Shown here: positions 5,971 to 6,317 of the stretch, piece by piece
Layout: each line of letters starts with the position of its first letter
Numbering within the stretch: the stretch's first letter is position 1
NCBI GenBank assembly: GCA_016938245.1
Contig: JAFGUY010000005.1
Location: forward strand, 1 to 6,317
DNA length: 6,317 bases
From: Candidatus Omnitrophota bacterium
GTDB taxonomy: Bacteria > Omnitrophota > Gorgyraeia > Gygaellales > Profunditerraquicolaceae
Direction of reading: 5' to 3'
Program-made: the position numbers and the translations under genes
Notes under the pieces: generated by a model
Database searches by the model: none
Told to the model about the DNA's origin: nothing
What the model saw: only the letters and a program-made list of their open reading frames with translations

Positions 5971-6317
5971 TTATTTTAACGATTCTAACATTACGCAAAC
6001 ACCATAAATTACTTCCATATTGTTATCATTGCAAAACTTAATAGCGGCCTGGCTCTCTGCCCCGGACTGCATCCAAACTTTTTTTATTCTTTTTTGAAAG
6101 CAATCTTTTACAACAGAATCTGTTATTGAAGGCGGAGTAACAAGATTAGCAACCTCAACTTCAAAAGGGATATCGATTACACTCTTATAACAAATTTTAC
6201 CATCAACTTCATTCATCCGGGGATTAACTGGGAAAACTTTATAACCTTTCTCTATTAAATTCCTAAAGATCAGTACTTTGTCAAAAAATATCTTTCCTTC
6301 CGATTATTTTCAAAAAC
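5971..6317 (-). CDS. CoA-binding domain protein (COG1832 type), partial, apparent frameshift
   Basis: This is the 3' part of a small CoA-binding, Rossmann-fold protein, cut by the right window edge. The frame ending at 5971 reads 81 residues from an ATG at 6216. Family-typical sequence continues upstream of that ATG as NLIEKGYKVFPVNPR, so 6216 is an internal Met. Downstream features are the ITDSVVKDCF helix, the strand KKVWMQSGAES and the C-terminal GVCVMLE. Tracing upstream, this frame meets TAA at 6304-6306 with no ATG, GTG or TTG between. A neighbouring frame carries VFENNRKERYF to the edge. Adding one T to the six-T run (A run at 6283-6288) would join the two frames. The gene is thus frameshifted, slips, or holds a sequencing error. 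It ends 11 bases before the flavoprotein start and is the first visible gene of the operon. Family members bind CoA or acyl-CoA; the exact role is unknown. Confidence 0.75.

Noticed and set aside
5960..5998. Longer flavoprotein start at ATG 5998
   Set aside because: It would overlap the CoA-binding gene by 28 bases and add 13 residues outside the family fold; the ATG at 5959 has a well-spaced AAGGAG.

Overview
The window is AT-rich and almost fully coding. Every supported gene lies on the minus strand, so transcription runs from the right edge to the left. Eight genes are packed with four-base overlaps or gaps of about 2 to 37 bases, which looks like one polycistronic operon. Its promoter must lie beyond the right edge. 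Ribosome sites are of the bacterial AAGGAG/AGGAGG type. The gene families (ferredoxin-ATPase, radical SAM protein, CoA-disulfide-reductase-like flavoprotein, methanogenesis marker 8 family) point to a strict anaerobe. A little-cultured anaerobic bacterial phylum fits better than a methanogen, but the taxon cannot be fixed from this window.

In transcription order the genes are: (1) the 3' part of a CoA-binding (COG1832-type) protein whose reading frame seems broken near the right edge; (2) a FAD/NAD(P) pyridine nucleotide-disulfide oxidoreductase with a single redox cysteine, like CoA-disulfide or persulfide reductases; (3) a MinD-superfamily ATPase with an inserted 2[4Fe-4S] ferredoxin domain; (4) a DUF2099 / methanogenesis marker 8 family protein; (5) a radical SAM protein of the COG0731 type; (6) a DUF89-type metal-dependent phosphatase-like protein; (7) a metallo-beta-lactamase-fold hydrolase of the COG1237 type; (8) a thioredoxin. 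The thioredoxin lacks a normal start codon where one is expected and carries Arg in place of the Trp of its WCGPC motif.

The gene set suggests a thiol/CoA redox module (CoA-binding protein, flavoprotein, thioredoxin) around an iron-sulfur and radical-chemistry core (ferredoxin-ATPase, marker 8 protein, radical SAM protein). Two metal-dependent hydrolases are encoded with them. A role in maturing, activating or repairing a metallocofactor or redox enzyme is a reasonable inference, but no substrate is visible.

The leftmost 139 bases hold no gene. They contain short inverted repeats that could form hairpins at the operon's 3' end, but no convincing intrinsic terminator.
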